A DNA stretch of 64,000 nt from Linepithema humile (lineage: Eukaryota; Arthropoda; Insecta; Hymenoptera; Formicidae), in NCBI RefSeq assembly GCF_040581485.1, contig NC_090134.1:19149501-19213500 (forward strand), in the 5' to 3' direction. Positions 12,850 to 25,347 of the stretch are shown here, piece after piece (positions within the stretch are counted from its first letter, which is position 1; the number at the start of each line of letters is the position of its first letter). The translations under genes and the position numbers were made by a program. The notes under the pieces are model-generated. The model worked only from the letters and a program-made list of their open reading frames with translations, was not told where the DNA came from and did no database searches.

Positions 12850-15800
12850 TCTCGATGACTGCAGCCGAATCGCAAAAGATAGCCGCTCCGACACTGCGGC
12901 GAGTGAATGTGGCGCTGGGGTAATATTCCGCTTGGTGCACACCGGTCACACCTTCGGGTGTTGTAGAGGAAAGAAGACGTTTGTACTCTGGCCTCAATGA
13001 TCTACAAGTTAGATACGCACTATTCGGAAACTGTTATTATAAGTTATTATAACTATTATTATAAGCAAGGTAATTTCAGCGGCCTTGTACATTAAACAGG
13101 TTCCGCGGAATATTATAAATAATAATACCAGAAAGATAATAATAATGCTTATTAATTATATTTTCACTTTTTTTAAACAGATATTTTTTTAGAGCAAACG
13201 CATGAGAAATAATTATTTCTTATCCCGTATGAATATTTGAAATATATTTTAAGACGCGTTTAATGCATAATATTTGAAAGTGAAATTTTGTTTACAGATA
13301 TTCTTTTTCAGAGTTCTTTTTCTGATAAAATCTTCGAATTTTTTATATATTATGTAAGCAAAAGTCTCGTTTAGATTTAAATACTTGTCTTTAGAGTTGA
13401 TTTTCTTCATCGTAAAATATTTCTGTAATATTTTAAACATTTTTAATTTTGCATTAACAGCACAAAAAATTGTACATTAATTCGCGTAATTTTCATTTTT
13501 TAATATTGTAATTGTTTTATGTAAATTTACGAAAAAATTAATTTTATTAAAATAATTTGTGAATTACATTAGTAAATGTTAACCTTTTAACGTGTCTGCA
13601 AATTACGCATTGAGGAATAAAACCAGATTATGGCAATTAGATCGTGTCGCAGAATGTCGATTTGCTTTGATGAGACGCGTCTGTTGTTGCAAGTAGGATA
13701 ATCAACCCGGACAAAGGGATCGAATTGGCAAGGTAGCGCAAGGACGTCGCTTCATCGACGTCGCAGCTGTCTTGATGTAAATGAGAGTGACGGCAACTAC
13801 GTTTGCTACAGCTACGTTTACCAGGATTGCCAGTTACGTGGGTTTCGAATTACCATAAAATCTGTGGCTTCGAATGTGGTCGAGCACTTCACTGCTTTGC
13901 ACATCATTGCATCTAAACTGTTGCATTTATTTTGGGGTTTATAAACATGTAGTTCCATATAGTATATTATTTCGATTCGTGACAAACAATAATCGCGACA
14001 TCGTCGGGCATAAAACAAAGTGCATTTCCATTGGCGATTTAACGGGTCGTGTCGCAAATATTTTTATTACTCCTAAATAAGCATTTTCAGAACAAACGCA
14101 TCATGTCCAGATATTTGTGCGAAAATACGTTAAAACTACTCATAAAAAAAACTGCGCAGATACAATAACGTTACAAACTAATATTTAGATGCGTTTATTC
14201 TGAAAATATTTATTTAGATGAAGGCATTCATAACGTCGACCATACGTTCGGTGGCGAAATGATGCATCCCGCTAACGTGATTTGAAGCCCAAAATTGATG
14301 TTACGATGGTCAATTGGCGCAAATAGCTGCGGTGCAGGAAATATTCCGGTTTTTGACGCGTCCGGCTATTCGACGCGCGATTTCCCTGTAACACCGGGCC
14401 GCGCCGCGCCCGGTCCCGCTCTTTCCCCGCCGCAGCATTTCCATGTATGAATATGTGCATTTTTTTCGGCGCATGTTTCGTTTCATACACCGCCTGTCCG
14501 CGCGCGCTGTTGTTTTCAAAGCCCGGATCCGACGAAGCGCGCCCGATGGTTTGCTGTTTACGAATAAAAAATCAAGCCCAATTTGAAGCAAACCGTGGTT
14601 TTACACGCGGATGAAAACCCGCCAGCTCTCTTTTCAACGATGGCGCGGCTGGGCGTCATAAAAACCGGTCAATAACGGTAATATGTGTAATGATACTGTG
14701 CGTGCGGAGCGCAAACGGTCTCTCGCGTTAATTACTTTTTCTGATGAGGTGAGCAGACCGCCCGATATTATCTCCGCTACAATTCCATTATCCATCATAT
14801 TGTTAATATGCATGATATAAAAAGGATCAATGTTTTATGTCTCTACGTATAATATTTTTCTCGTCTATTTCCAAGTCACAGAGTTATAATTATTTCGTTT
14901 TTATATTTTTTTAAATTACAAAGCATTGGCACACGTATATTGATACATTTCATTGCGACATGCATATGTAGAAAGCAAATGCAACGAATACTTGGATAAT
15001 TTTTGAAAGTCTGATTCAGAATTGCGGTTAAATTAGAAATTACGCTTGTAAAATGTAAAATATGACCAAGGAGAGTGCACAACCATGTCATGCACGCGCG
15101 AAGATAGAACCGGTTTAGCGTGACGTTGCGTAACGAGAATCGAGATCGTACGAAAGTATTCGTGATATCACGATCGTCGGATCGGTTGCCAGTTATGTAA
15201 ACTCGCGGCAGTCTGTTTTCACCTAATCCTTTGCCGACGCATTTTATCTGGCGAGACAGGAAAGAATGTGACTGGTAGCGCGAACGTGCCATAGTTTAAC
15301 CATCTATACGCATCTGCACTGCGTCATAATCTTTCGCTTATACAATCCGCATACGTAAAGGCAATCGCTTCTTAACGGACACAGTCATCGATCTTTCCAA
15401 TAAATCGAAATAAACGATTACCGGACGATCATACCTTACCGAATGACATTATACGTCGGAAATAAGGAAAACCGTGCTTTATGCATTTATGTATTACACG
15501 GCAGCGGGAGTTCCTTTGGCGAAGGAGACGTGACGGTCCTGCGATTTGAACGCGTCGATGAATAAAACAGCATCGCCGCTCTCTCGCCGGGCTTCGCCCG
15601 ATCTATCTATCTATATGTTTTTGTTTTTTTTTTTTCATCATCCGACTTGGATGCGTTCCACGCACATGTGTCGCACATGCACAGATTTCTCCGCGTCGAC
15701 GATATTTTTTTCATGTCACAGAATTTCGCAATAGCGGAAACGATCAAGCAGCACGTAACGCATGTCACTCACTTCGTTTCAGATGCGCGTATCGCAAAAA

Positions 15801-17476
15801 TTGGATTGTACGTGTCGCGTACACGTACACACGCGCGGGGATAGGCCATGCAAAACACGCCGGCTCCAGGGATATGTTGCTTAACTGTTCTATTAACGCC
15901 ACGTAAATTAATTCATCTGCCTGTCTAATAAACTAATGGATTTATTTTTATTGCAATTGACAATGATGGAATATTTTTGTAAAAATACGGTGGAAAATAA
16001 AACCTCGTAATATTAATATGTGCGCGAAAGCGGACATCGGTTTTTATTATTTGATTTTGAAAGAGAATTTTAAGCATTCGTATGTCACATCCAAACAAAT
16101 ATTCAGTAATTTGGAAAAACATGAATTCCCGATTATTATTTATTAATAATTTTTTATTATTATTTATTCTTTAGTGCTGTCTGTAAGGCTACGGTTACAA
16201 TTTAAAAAAAGACTTTAATAAAGTTAGAAGTCGGTCAGAAGTGTTAATGCAAAGGGTAATTGCTGTTCCGCGAGTTTTAACATCTTTAAGAATTCTCGCC
16301 GGATGTTTTCCCCGAGTTTTCAGTCTCGGCTGGGCTCATTCTTCGCTTACACTAAGCACGGGATGCGGCACACTCGAGCGCATTGTTTTTCCCTTAGCCG
16401 AGCAAATAACCGTTAAGAGGAGCCGTTTGTGATAGCGTACGAAATACACGGAATCGCGCTATTACGCGGGCAAGATTAAAATTTGAATTGTTACGAGTAC
16501 AAATTTCTACGTTGCGGCGCATCCTAAGTAGCCGGATATTTCTAAACGCTAATATCGCATTTATACTGCTGATGCAGATTATCGTGCATGTTGTTATTAA
16601 ACGACCGTTCTCGTAGCGCGCCCATGTTAATCCGGTAATAGAAACTACAATAAGGTTGTCGACGAGCTATTCGCAATTTATGCACTAATTTCATTAAATA
16701 AGACAACGATCGTAATATCGTTGTAGATTGTTTCCATCAATTGAAATGTATTATCATACGAATCATCGCGATATTGCAGCATCACATTAATTTCCAACTT
16801 CTTAATTAGCACAAAAATAATATTCTGCATATAATAACGCAAGACTCAACGGTTAAATATAACTATCTCGTGCAGCGCATACATGGTAGTAATTAATTAA
16901 TCTTTCAGCGGCATGGTAGCGTGCTTTTCAGAGATTATCGACGAAACGAGATAGAAATTTGCTGCAATTACTACACATATGTAGTCCAGATTTATATTTT
17001 ATGTAATATGTTGCTTGTACGTTTATTACGTTTCTTATCACATATGTACATTTGATAGCACATATTTACAAGTTTATATTGCGTTTCAATAAATCATACA
17101 AAAAACATGCTTTTAATTTATAATGATCGATTATGTTTGTTATCGCATTGCGATTTCTTAGAATCTATACAATAAGCAATTTAGATGTGTTTAGAACATT
17201 ACTTTACAGTATTTATCTATGTAAGAAAATTTTTTTTGTTAGAAAACAGACGTTTATTAATCTTGTACTAACATCAATGACGCATTTGCGTCTTTAAGTA
17301 AGCTTATTATTACAAATGGATATATAATTATTTATCACGCGCCGGAGTATTCAAGATTCTTTCAAGCGCATTGTTTTTATGACGATATTAGAACGAGGAA
17401 TATATAATGCAATCGATTAAAGTTGATAGATCAAACTAAAAAGAGGATAAAATTCTGTAGCATTATACGACACTTT
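12850..17476. other. Intergenic spacer between the FAR-like and EGF-domain genes
   Basis: This region must hold the FAR-like promoter and the 3' end of the EGF-domain gene. It is AT-rich (notably 13.0-13.6 and 16.6-17.4 kb) with a GC-rich patch at 14.3-14.6 kb. No coding exon or RNA gene was recognised. Confidence 0.6.
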
Positions 17477-17919
17477 TCATATGTACATTAATACGATTAA
17501 CATGAATGGAAAGTTAATCCTACGGTCATACATAAAGCTATTTCCGGCAGATCTGGTAATTGTTTGGACCACCTTGGCAAATAGACCTTTCATTTTCGCG
17601 GTCTTTGGTTCGTCCGCGTCCCCTTTCAGCGCTCTGTCTATCTCCGGACTGTGAATACACCGTTTCATTTCCGGATTGTAGACGTATCCGAGCCGACAGA
17701 TGCAGGCGTAATGACCGGGCAGGTTTAGGCAACTCTCGCCAGCGTCCAACGTGCAATTGTGCATGCTGCGGATGCACTCGTTCACGTCGACGCATAGCCC
17801 AAACCTGGAGGACCACTCGTATCCAGGCTGATGGCATTCGCAGCTCACATTCATCCGATTCGCCTTTAACGCCTGGAAGTCGCGATTTTCGTTCCGGTTC
17901 AGTGTGCACTTTCGATGCG
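17477..17919 (-). CDS. EGF-domain gene, exon 3 (cbEGF domain and hydrophobic tail)
   Basis: The acceptor CGTTTGCAG is followed by HRKCTLNRNENRDFQALKAN and VSCECHQPGYEW, which resembles the tail of a preceding EGF-like unit. The cbEGF domain follows with DVNEC at its start and six cysteines in EGF spacing. C-L-N-L-P-G-H-Y-A-C matches the Asn-hydroxylation consensus of calcium-binding EGF domains. After the domain comes a charged linker, then INFPFMLIVLMYI at the C-terminus. A stronger-looking acceptor at CCCTCTCAG (about 17947) exists, but its phase does not match exon 2. Confidence 0.72.
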
Positions 17920-19835
17920 CTGCAAACGTGACGTGACGGTTGGTCTGAGAGGGAAAAGATTTCAAGGGTCGGCTAATTGCGCGCGTGGCGCACAGAATGC
18001 AAACGAGCGTACAAAGCTCGACTGTGGTTAAACGGATACTAGTTTGTTATGTCTGTTGCGGACAAAACAAAAATCTCGTCTGCGTAAAGCGACCACGCGA
18101 CTTTAGAGCATAGTTGACAGCAGCACAGTTTTGAATTATCCATTTAAATATTAATTGTGTAGAATAATACGATAAAATCTAGCGAATCGATAAAAAATTA
18201 TCGAATGTTGTAAGCGTTCGCTTGATTCTTCGCGTCAATTATTATTAATTTTTTTTATGAGAATCGAGTGTACACAAACGGTGTTTAAAAAATACATGGT
18301 GAGAATATATCGTCGCCTGGTATCGCTAGTGCCAGGAGTGGCACGCCCACCGCGCGGCAGCAGCATTTTTATCGATGTAATAAAGCGACACGACCACCGC
18401 GCGTTATGTGAAATTAACCCGGCCGCCGTGCTAGAAAATATAAATAAGGCCGGCTCTTGCGCGGCACACAGGTAGCAGGCGCAAATCTACGCACCTGGTT
18501 GATTCTCAGCGTAGCATGGATTGCGTTGCGACTGAAAACAGTCTTTCATGTACCAGATGTGCTTCATGGGGCAACAATGGTCCGGGCAGAAACTGTACAG
18601 GGCGCAAGCGTACGGTTTCGTGTCGTCCGCTCGTGGATCCTTGTTATGAACGCCATATTCATCTAGACAGTTGGCGTGATTGTCGCAGGGTTCGCCGAAG
18701 GTGGCTAAATCTGCGATGCCCAGCATCGTGTACCAGCACATATAGTAACTCACGGTGGTGCGCCATTGAAAGCGTTCTGAAAATACATGATATCTATCCG
18801 ACACGATCTTCTGCGGCTAAAATAATACCGATCTATCAATTTGCCGATTTGTGTTGGAATTAAACATTTACTTTCCCGCTACTGGACTTTTATTCTTTGT
18901 TAATCGCTTTCAAATTAAAGCCACTTTAATTTTTCACGAAAGCTCGACTGCGCGCCGAATTAATATGAAAATGTTCAAGATATATCCCACTAGTCTTTAC
19001 ATTTCGTAACGTTGAAAACCGAATTACATACGTGAACAGCTGACCTAAATTTATTTAATTGAGTAACGCAGTGAAATCTCTTTACCGTGTAGTTTGATTA
19101 CTTAATTGGAAGAGGATTTCGCCACCGGCAGGTATAAATTGCACTTAATGTCTCAGTGTGATTAGGGCTGCCGATTAACGAATTGATGCACTTGCCGATT
19201 GGACCTTGAAAGGGAACCATCGTGAGATTGTCGTGCCTTTGGGCCATCTGGCAGTCCCTTTGAGCGGCCAGGATTTGCTCACTATTATTCGCCGGACTCC
19301 ACTTTTGCTCCCTCATGACCGTGACGGTGTCGTCCTCGCGCCTGAGCGCCGTGAGCTTAATGATCCCTTCGAGATACTTCAGGCACTCGACAAAGCTCGC
19401 GTCGCAGTGCTTGCGCACCTCCCAGTGCAGAGATCTCAGACCGGGGCTCGGGAACTCCTCGTACAGCCTGTTCGTGGCCTCCTCGGCGCTCTTGTGGTAC
19501 CGACGATCGTAATCGTGGAACTTGTGCGCGCGAATGAAATACGCGACGTCGCGAATTATCCGGTTCCTGTCCAGACTGGAGTCCGGTACGTCCGTCAATT
19601 CCGGGTCCACGTCGGGCACGTCACTCACACGTATGTTAGGATCCATAACCTGCTCGGTCAGGGGCACCTTCGGCATCTCTGCTTCGTCCGTCTCCTCCGT
19701 CGTGCCGGAATCAGTAACGATGTATTCGACGGTAGATCCGATCGTCGGCGGCGATGGTGTAGTGATAGCCGTCGTAAAACGGAATACGATGGAAAATGTA
19801 TAGATCAGATGCAGCGCGTGTTTGTCGAACTCCAT
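17477..19835 (-). CDS. Secreted cysteine-rich protein with one calcium-binding EGF domain (3 exons)
   Basis: My model joins minus-strand exons 19835-19145, 18776-18495 and 17919-17477 (471 codons). Visible parts are a signal peptide (about residues 1-24), an acidic, Pro/Thr/Glu-rich segment (25-80), a helical region with paired cysteines (about 90-230), a nine-cysteine stretch (232-324) and a cbEGF domain (369-412). The last 16 or so residues are hydrophobic after an Ala-Gly-Asn-Ser stretch, which could be a GPI-anchor signal or a short membrane tail. Several N-glycosylation sequons occur (NNS, NLT, NHT, NCT, NVS), fitting an extracellular location. I do not recognise the family by name. The exon 2-3 junction is phase-consistent with a good donor. 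The exon 1-2 junction is less certain because its donor (GTGCAA) is weak, and a phase-2 alternative (donor GTGGCG at 19134) exists. A poly(A) signal candidate (AATAAA on the minus strand) lies at 17253-17258. Confidence 0.68.
18495..18776 (-). CDS. EGF-domain gene, exon 2 (cysteine-rich segment)
   Basis: The acceptor TGTATTTTCAG ends at 18777. The exon encodes RFQWRTTVSYYMCWYTM, then CDNHANC, ACALYSFCPDHCCPMKH and CFQSQRNPC. Nine cysteines, including a CC pair, indicate a disulphide-rich extracellular fold. The donor GTGCGT at 18494 leaves one base, matching exon 3. The frame stops within three codons past the donor, which supports this splice site. Confidence 0.7.
19145..19835 (-). CDS. EGF-domain gene, exon 1 (signal peptide and N-terminal region)
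   Basis: The ATG at 19835 begins a long open frame. MEFDKHALHLIYTFSIVFRF is a basic-to-hydrophobic signal sequence, probably cleaved after an Ala near residue 24. TTPSPPT and an acid-rich run (EETDEAE, DVPDVDPELTDVPD) follow, then a conserved-looking helical part (IIRDVAYFIRAHKFHDYDRR, HKSAEEATNRLYEEFPSPGL). The paired cysteines in RKHCDASFVECLKYLEG suggest a disulphide. The frame stays open to 19098. I place the donor at 19144 because it gives the phase required by exon 2. Confidence 0.68.
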
Positions 19836-22800
19836 GTTGAATGTTTTTTTGCGAAAAGCTTTTGTTTTTTATCTACAAGACGAATATTTACGCAAAATTT
19901 TAATTGCTATCATTTTCATGCCCTAGTGACACAGTATTTTTTTTTTTTTTTTAGGTGCAGTTATCCTCGCCGACGTTTCTTCTACATTACAAAGTCTCTA
20001 AGGAAAAGAAAGAACATCGCATCGTGCAAATTTGAAACAGGCATATTTTTTTGTGAATAAATTTATCTCGGAGAAGCCGAGATTTTTCTCTCTGGTCGCG
20101 TTACATGAAATATCAAGAGAAGGGCGAGAGAAGCGCGATGTATCCTATTACTTGATGCGCAGATGCGCGTTCAAATTACTCGAATCGCAAGAAAGGCGCC
20201 GCTGCGTATTCGTCTCCTTGCTCATAACACTGGCGAAATTGGAAGAAGAGAGGAAGCGCGAAGGAAAGAAGAACGAAAAAAGTTATATTAAGCTGTATCC
20301 ATTGTGCTCGGTCACATTATTCATCTACCTTACCGTCCACCAGTTTACATGCACACGTCTCGCCAGTGTAGGTAAGTACCCTGTTATATCTCATTCAGCC
20401 GCGGCTTTATTCGGCCGGGTGACTCCGCGTTGAGGACGACCTCGCCCGTCAGTGTCTTAGCGCGGACTTACGGAAACTTCGTCGAGGCTCGTATAGCGAC
20501 GCGTAATAAGAGGCATCTTCGCGAAACGAGGTGAATCAACTCGGCCGGTTCTCTCGAGAGCGACTACTTTAACCCTTTAAGAGTACTATCGACTTTACTT
20601 CGTAAAGTATATTCATGGCATACGAAGGACGCTGATAGAAATTATTTAAATGAGGCTTAACTCGTTTAAGTTTAATTTATATAATTAAATTTTATATAGC
20701 ATAATTTGATACATCGTATTAAATTGTACAGTCCTGAAAACAAATGGTTTTGAATCAACTTTTATTATTTCAATATAAATAAAAATCAACATTTTTGCAA
20801 TATCATCAATTTAATTTAATTTGGAGAGCGAAATGGTAAATCTACTTTCAATTGCAAGTGAATTTGAGTGCACCATAAAAACAGAATGTCAGTGCCGCAT
20901 CAGTTAACTTTATCTCACAATGAAGCCCGCCGCTCGTAAAGCGTAAACTCGTATAAGCGTGTACGCGTATCAGCGTAAACCTCCGCGAATGGTAGAGGTA
21001 CCGCGGGTGGATATTTTTCGTTAAATTTCGGACCAGGTCCAGCGATTCTAAGAGCTTTTCGCTTGCGCGGAAGAAAGACGCGCCGCGCGGCATAGCGACC
21101 TCTAACTTCTACGCTCATCGCGTATTCTAGTCAGCACTTTCGAAAGACAGAGTAACGTCCAATCCGACGGCGAAACTGGGTCAACATTTGCTCGGTGATC
21201 TGAGAAAACGGCGAAATACGCGCCCGGCCCCGAAGCAAGAAGCGTTTGCCCCCACAGAATTTCATTCGACGCAAGAGCGATTCGAAAGTTTTACCCCCTT
21301 CCACCCGTCGATCCCGTCGAGTGCCCCATCGCGCCGAGAGGCTGCCGTTTATCTTGGATAATGGCGAACAAAAAGGTTCGGAAGCTCCACGATGGTGCTT
21401 ATTAATTCCTTGGCGGAGCTGACTGCGGAACTAGTTTGCGAATCACGATTGGCTTCATACTCCGGATCGCGATCCGTTTGCGCCTCGATTATTACCACGG
21501 TGTGTAAATTAGAAGAAAAACTTTCCGATTTCGCAAAAACGTCTGTTCCTTTACTTAAAATGATAATTGTGAATTTTATGATGCCGTGGTCATCTCGTGC
21601 GGCAAAAGCGCACACTTTAGCCAGATAGATTTCAACGTTTAATTTTCAAATTTTAAATCATAATGAAGGCTGTCGTGGCCACGCGTTTTTATTAACGCAT
21701 AATATCAGAAATGTGAAAAAATGCGTTTGAAAAAAATGCTTACATAAAATGTCATACTGGAAATTTCATACTGACGCGTGCATTTTGGAGAGAATAAGCG
21801 AGAATGCAAGTAGCGGAGTAGAGAAAAATACAAGTGGATCATATTTGCGTGGCGGTTTGGGGAAATGATAAAATCCGTGGTGTATATAGTTGGGCGCAAC
21901 AATAGTGAGTGCCATTGGCCGATATGGCACGCGACCAATAACGTACCGAAACTCTTGCAATTTCATCAGTACTGAAACGATAAACCATAATGGAGCGATG
22001 TGATTTCATCCAGCCGAACGAAAGCCGCTGTGTGCAAGTTAAAATTGAAAACGCAATTTGAAAAGGCGAATTTAATTGGAATCGGATGCTTTTAGAAGCT
22101 TAAAGAAACGCTGCAATGTACTTCTTGAAAAAAATTCTCTCTTTCTTTATCTGCCCACAATTTCACGAATAACGACAAGAACTGATTGAAAAACGCAATA
22201 TTTTTAGGACAAAATATCTCACTAACACAGATATCATCAGAAAGTATACTGAAATACCGATTGATAAATTGAATTGATCACTTTTCGACGCAGTCAGACA
22301 TAAATTTCTCTTGGATACGGAAATTAATTAATGCTAAAAACCGAAGAAATATCGCAAATCATCGAGTAGTCGAACTTCTGTAACTTTTTTTTCGCTTAAA
22401 TAATATTAGAACTTTGTTCGATTGAAAGATCGCGCGCAAGGCGATGCGGGAGAAACGTAACTCAAAACAAGCGCGAGTCAACATTTGCTCGGCGGTGCTA
22501 CGGAAGTAGAAAAATACACGTTGCCGTTAGCGATTCCGACTCGGCGCGATATCGATTCGGCTGGCAAGACCACTTGGGAAACTGTGCTGTACCATTGATC
22601 CATTTCGATCCGCGAAACGATAAACTATAATGGAGGAGCTCGTTTGTCGCGCACACGTGCGAGATTACGTATCCGCCCTTTGCCGGAATATTCCAAAGGC
22701 TTTCGTACATCTCTACGAATAGAGACTCGTTTTTTATACCGGCGGAAACTCTTGACTCCGTAGCGCAAATCTTTTTTTATCGTTTTATATCTGTTAAAAT

Positions 22801-23379
22801 AAATTTATGAATATATTAAAAGGGCGTTGGTAACAAGCATGGAATAGTCGTAAATTAAATTGAAAATGTACGGAACATAATATTATTATTTAATTTTCAA
22901 TTTTTGCGGCAGTTTTTGTTTAAATTAAAAGAAAGATGAAACGTAAAATATAGTGAAAAATAGAAATTAATTGTTGACGCTAAATGTTAAAAATTCTAAA
23001 AATTTTTATCTTGTATGTTGAAAATTTAATCAGACCTTGTTTTTTCGCTTTACAATTGTTACAACTAATCTCGAAACGTCGTTGCGAAATGTTGCGAAAA
23101 AAATACTTAAAGTCAATTTTAGATTTAGTCAAATAATTGGAGAGAGTGATTTATTCTAAAAAAAGGCAAATTTAGTGATCCTCTTTAATTCTCAATCAAA
23201 AAAGATTGTTTAAAATTCTTACTTAATAAATGTTTACTTTCATGTTCAGTGAAGAACTTATAGTCCACCCATTTTGCAATGAAAACTAGTAAAATCTGCG
23301 GTGAAAAACAAAATTAAAAAAAAAGTAATATTCTTTTCTTACAAACTAATGTACTCCAATTGCTTGTTTATTAATGATT
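19836..23379. other. Upstream region of the EGF-domain gene; no gene recognised
   Basis: A plus-strand open frame at 20032-20433 ends near a consensus donor (GTAAGT at 20371), but its peptide is low-complexity and basic. The remainder holds the dispersed repeats at 21180-22635 and AT-rich DNA up to the mariner insertion. Confidence 0.55.
21180..22635. repeat. Two pairs of dispersed short direct repeats
   Basis: GTCAACATTTGCTCGG occurs at 21180-21195 and again, identical, at 22477-22492. A 22-bp word beginning GAAACGATAAAC and ending ATAATGGAG occurs at 21974-21995 and at 22614-22635 with one mismatch. The order is the same in both sets but the spacing differs (about 780 and 120 bp). They could be remnants of a segmental duplication or repeated binding sites. 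Confidence 0.75.
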
Positions 23380-23381
23380 TA

Positions 23382-24283
23382 CTAGGTGCGCAACTAAGTT
23401 TCCGGGTTTCACACATGAATGGCGCTAACGATACATGTAGTCGATATACATGTCTAAAGTTGTGTTTTTATATTAACTTGGACATCTGTCAACAATAACC
23501 AGTCATAATACCAACACATATTGCAACGCAAAAATATTTTTTCTAACAATAAAGATGTCGAGTTTTGTGCCAAATAAACAGCATTTGCGGGAAGCTTTGC
23601 TTTTCTGCTTCAACTTGAAAGAAAATGCAGCTGAAGCACGCCGTTTGGCTTGAGAAAGCCTACGGCGAACATGCACAATCGAAAACTACTTGTGAAGATT
23701 GGTTTAAACGCTTTAGAAATGGCGATTTCGACACTGAGGACAAGGAGCGCTCCGGAAGACCAAAAACATTTGAGGACGCCGATCTGCAAGCGTTATTGGA
23801 TGAAAATGATACGCAAACACAAGACAACAACAACTGATAAATTTGAACCATGCATTGCTCGAAAAACGGCCAGAATGGGACACGAGACACGAACGAGTGA
23901 TATTGCAGCACGACAACGTTCCGTGCCATCGCACTTCCATCGTCCAGGACACCATCAAAACGCTGAAATGGGATCTGCTACCGCACCCGCTGTATTCACC
24001 AGACCTGGCCCCTTCCAATTATCACTTGTTCCGGTCGATGGCACATGGCTTAGCTGGGCTACACTTGGCCAATTTCGAAGAAGTGCAAAACTGATTGGAT
24101 AAATGGTTTCGATGCAAAGACGCGTCGTTTTATCGTCGCGGTATTCATGTATTGCCAGAGAGATGGCAAAAATGTGTAGCTAGCGAGGGACGATACTTTG
24201 AATAAACCGTTTTTTGTATTTCTCTTGAAATTTTCCATTTTGCATTGATAAAAAAAAACCCGGAAACTTAATTGCGCACCTAG
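23382..24283 (+). mobile_element. Mariner-family element, internally deleted copy 1 (non-autonomous)
   Basis: The 902-bp element is bounded by terminal inverted repeats starting CTAGGTGCGCAAYTAAGTTT (28 bp, one mismatch between ends). TA dinucleotides flank it at 23380-23381 and 24284-24285, the standard mariner target-site duplication. Full mariners are about 1.3 kb, so roughly 0.4 kb is missing from the centre. It is almost identical to the copy at 59861-60761; I see one extra G here near 23647 and one A/T difference near 23471. Confidence 0.95.
23555..24205 (+). pseudogene. Mariner transposase remnant, copy 1 (frameshifted, core deleted)
   Basis: The frame starts MSSFVPNKQHLREALL, a typical mariner N-terminal DNA-binding region (first helix-turn-helix). 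An extra G near 23647 shifts the frame inside the HTH region. Frame is regained in GEHAQSKTTCEDWFKRF and TEDKERSGRPKTFED. After TQTQ, a deletion fuses the sequence out of frame to LINLNHALLEKRPEW, removing the first catalytic Asp block. The second catalytic block HDN remains, but the third reads SPDLAPSNYHLF, where active mariners (DD34D) have SPDLAPSD. An in-frame TGA follows FEEVQN. The remnant ends ASEGRYFE-stop. It cannot make an active enzyme. Confidence 0.93.
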
Positions 24284-25246
24284 TAACACCACCACGTTTC
24301 TTGATTTTAATGAGACTTTTATGTAACTTCGCTCTTCGTAACTTTTTCAGGCTTCTCTTGCGCAAGTATGTTGGAAAATTTTAAAACAGCTTTCGTGTGA
24401 ACCTTGTATAAACTTAGAAACACAAAGTTAAGAGGAATTTTCATTAAGGCAATGAGATATTCATTGCTATGCACACTATATTACGTAACATAACTACGAG
24501 ATATGTTTTACCCTGAAGATATACAAAACTTATCAAAAGAACTAGTACATTTTTTCATTTTGCAACAATGCTCAAATATTTAATTAATTTAAAAAAATTA
24601 CATAATTAATGTATTTTTTGTGGTCTATTGTTTTTTAAAGCAATTGGAAAGGATACGAATAAACACAATTACTATGTTGGGTACGTTCAAATTTCAAATA
24701 TTCGAATAATTGGACGAGGAAATAAATGGTAGTTCTAATGTAAATAAACAAGTAATTCGAAATAAAATTGCATTGAAAAATTTGTAATTTGTTAAAGTGC
24801 GGAAAAAAATATACTTTAAATAAAAAAAGTTTTTAAATTTAAAAATATGCTTCATTTAATGGAAAAATATTACATAGTTTTTATTTACATGCAATTTTTA
24901 TCTCTAGATTATTTTATCAAAATCCTGCAATATTTTTATTGTTTATATGGCGAAAATGATCGACATTTTGTATCGTTAAAACAGTAAAGTTCTTCTGAAT
25001 TAAAATTTCTGTATTTCTTATCTAAGAGAAAGTTGCGACTTTCAAGATAGTGTGTGTACGCAATTATGTTGAAGATGCCGCGGCTGTAGAGCCGTATATA
25101 ACGTGCTCTCGGCACTGCCGCGTTTCTCGAGGATATCGGATGACGTTCATCCATGCTCTATCTCGCCTCTCTCTTACTCGCTCATTCACTCAGTTGCTTA
25201 CTCACTCAGAAACACCACCTCCAGACACACATACATAGACGCACAC

Positions 25247-25347
<101 letters not shown>

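Noticed and set aside
18430..18480. TATAAATA followed by a GC-rich stretch on the plus strand
   Set aside because: It lies just downstream of exon 2 within an intron of the minus-strand gene, and no plus-strand exon follows; a lone TATA word is not enough.
19206..20060. Plus-strand ORF of 284 codons
   Set aside because: It runs antisense through exon 1 of the EGF-domain gene, whose sense translation has a signal peptide and coherent sequence; this is its shadow.
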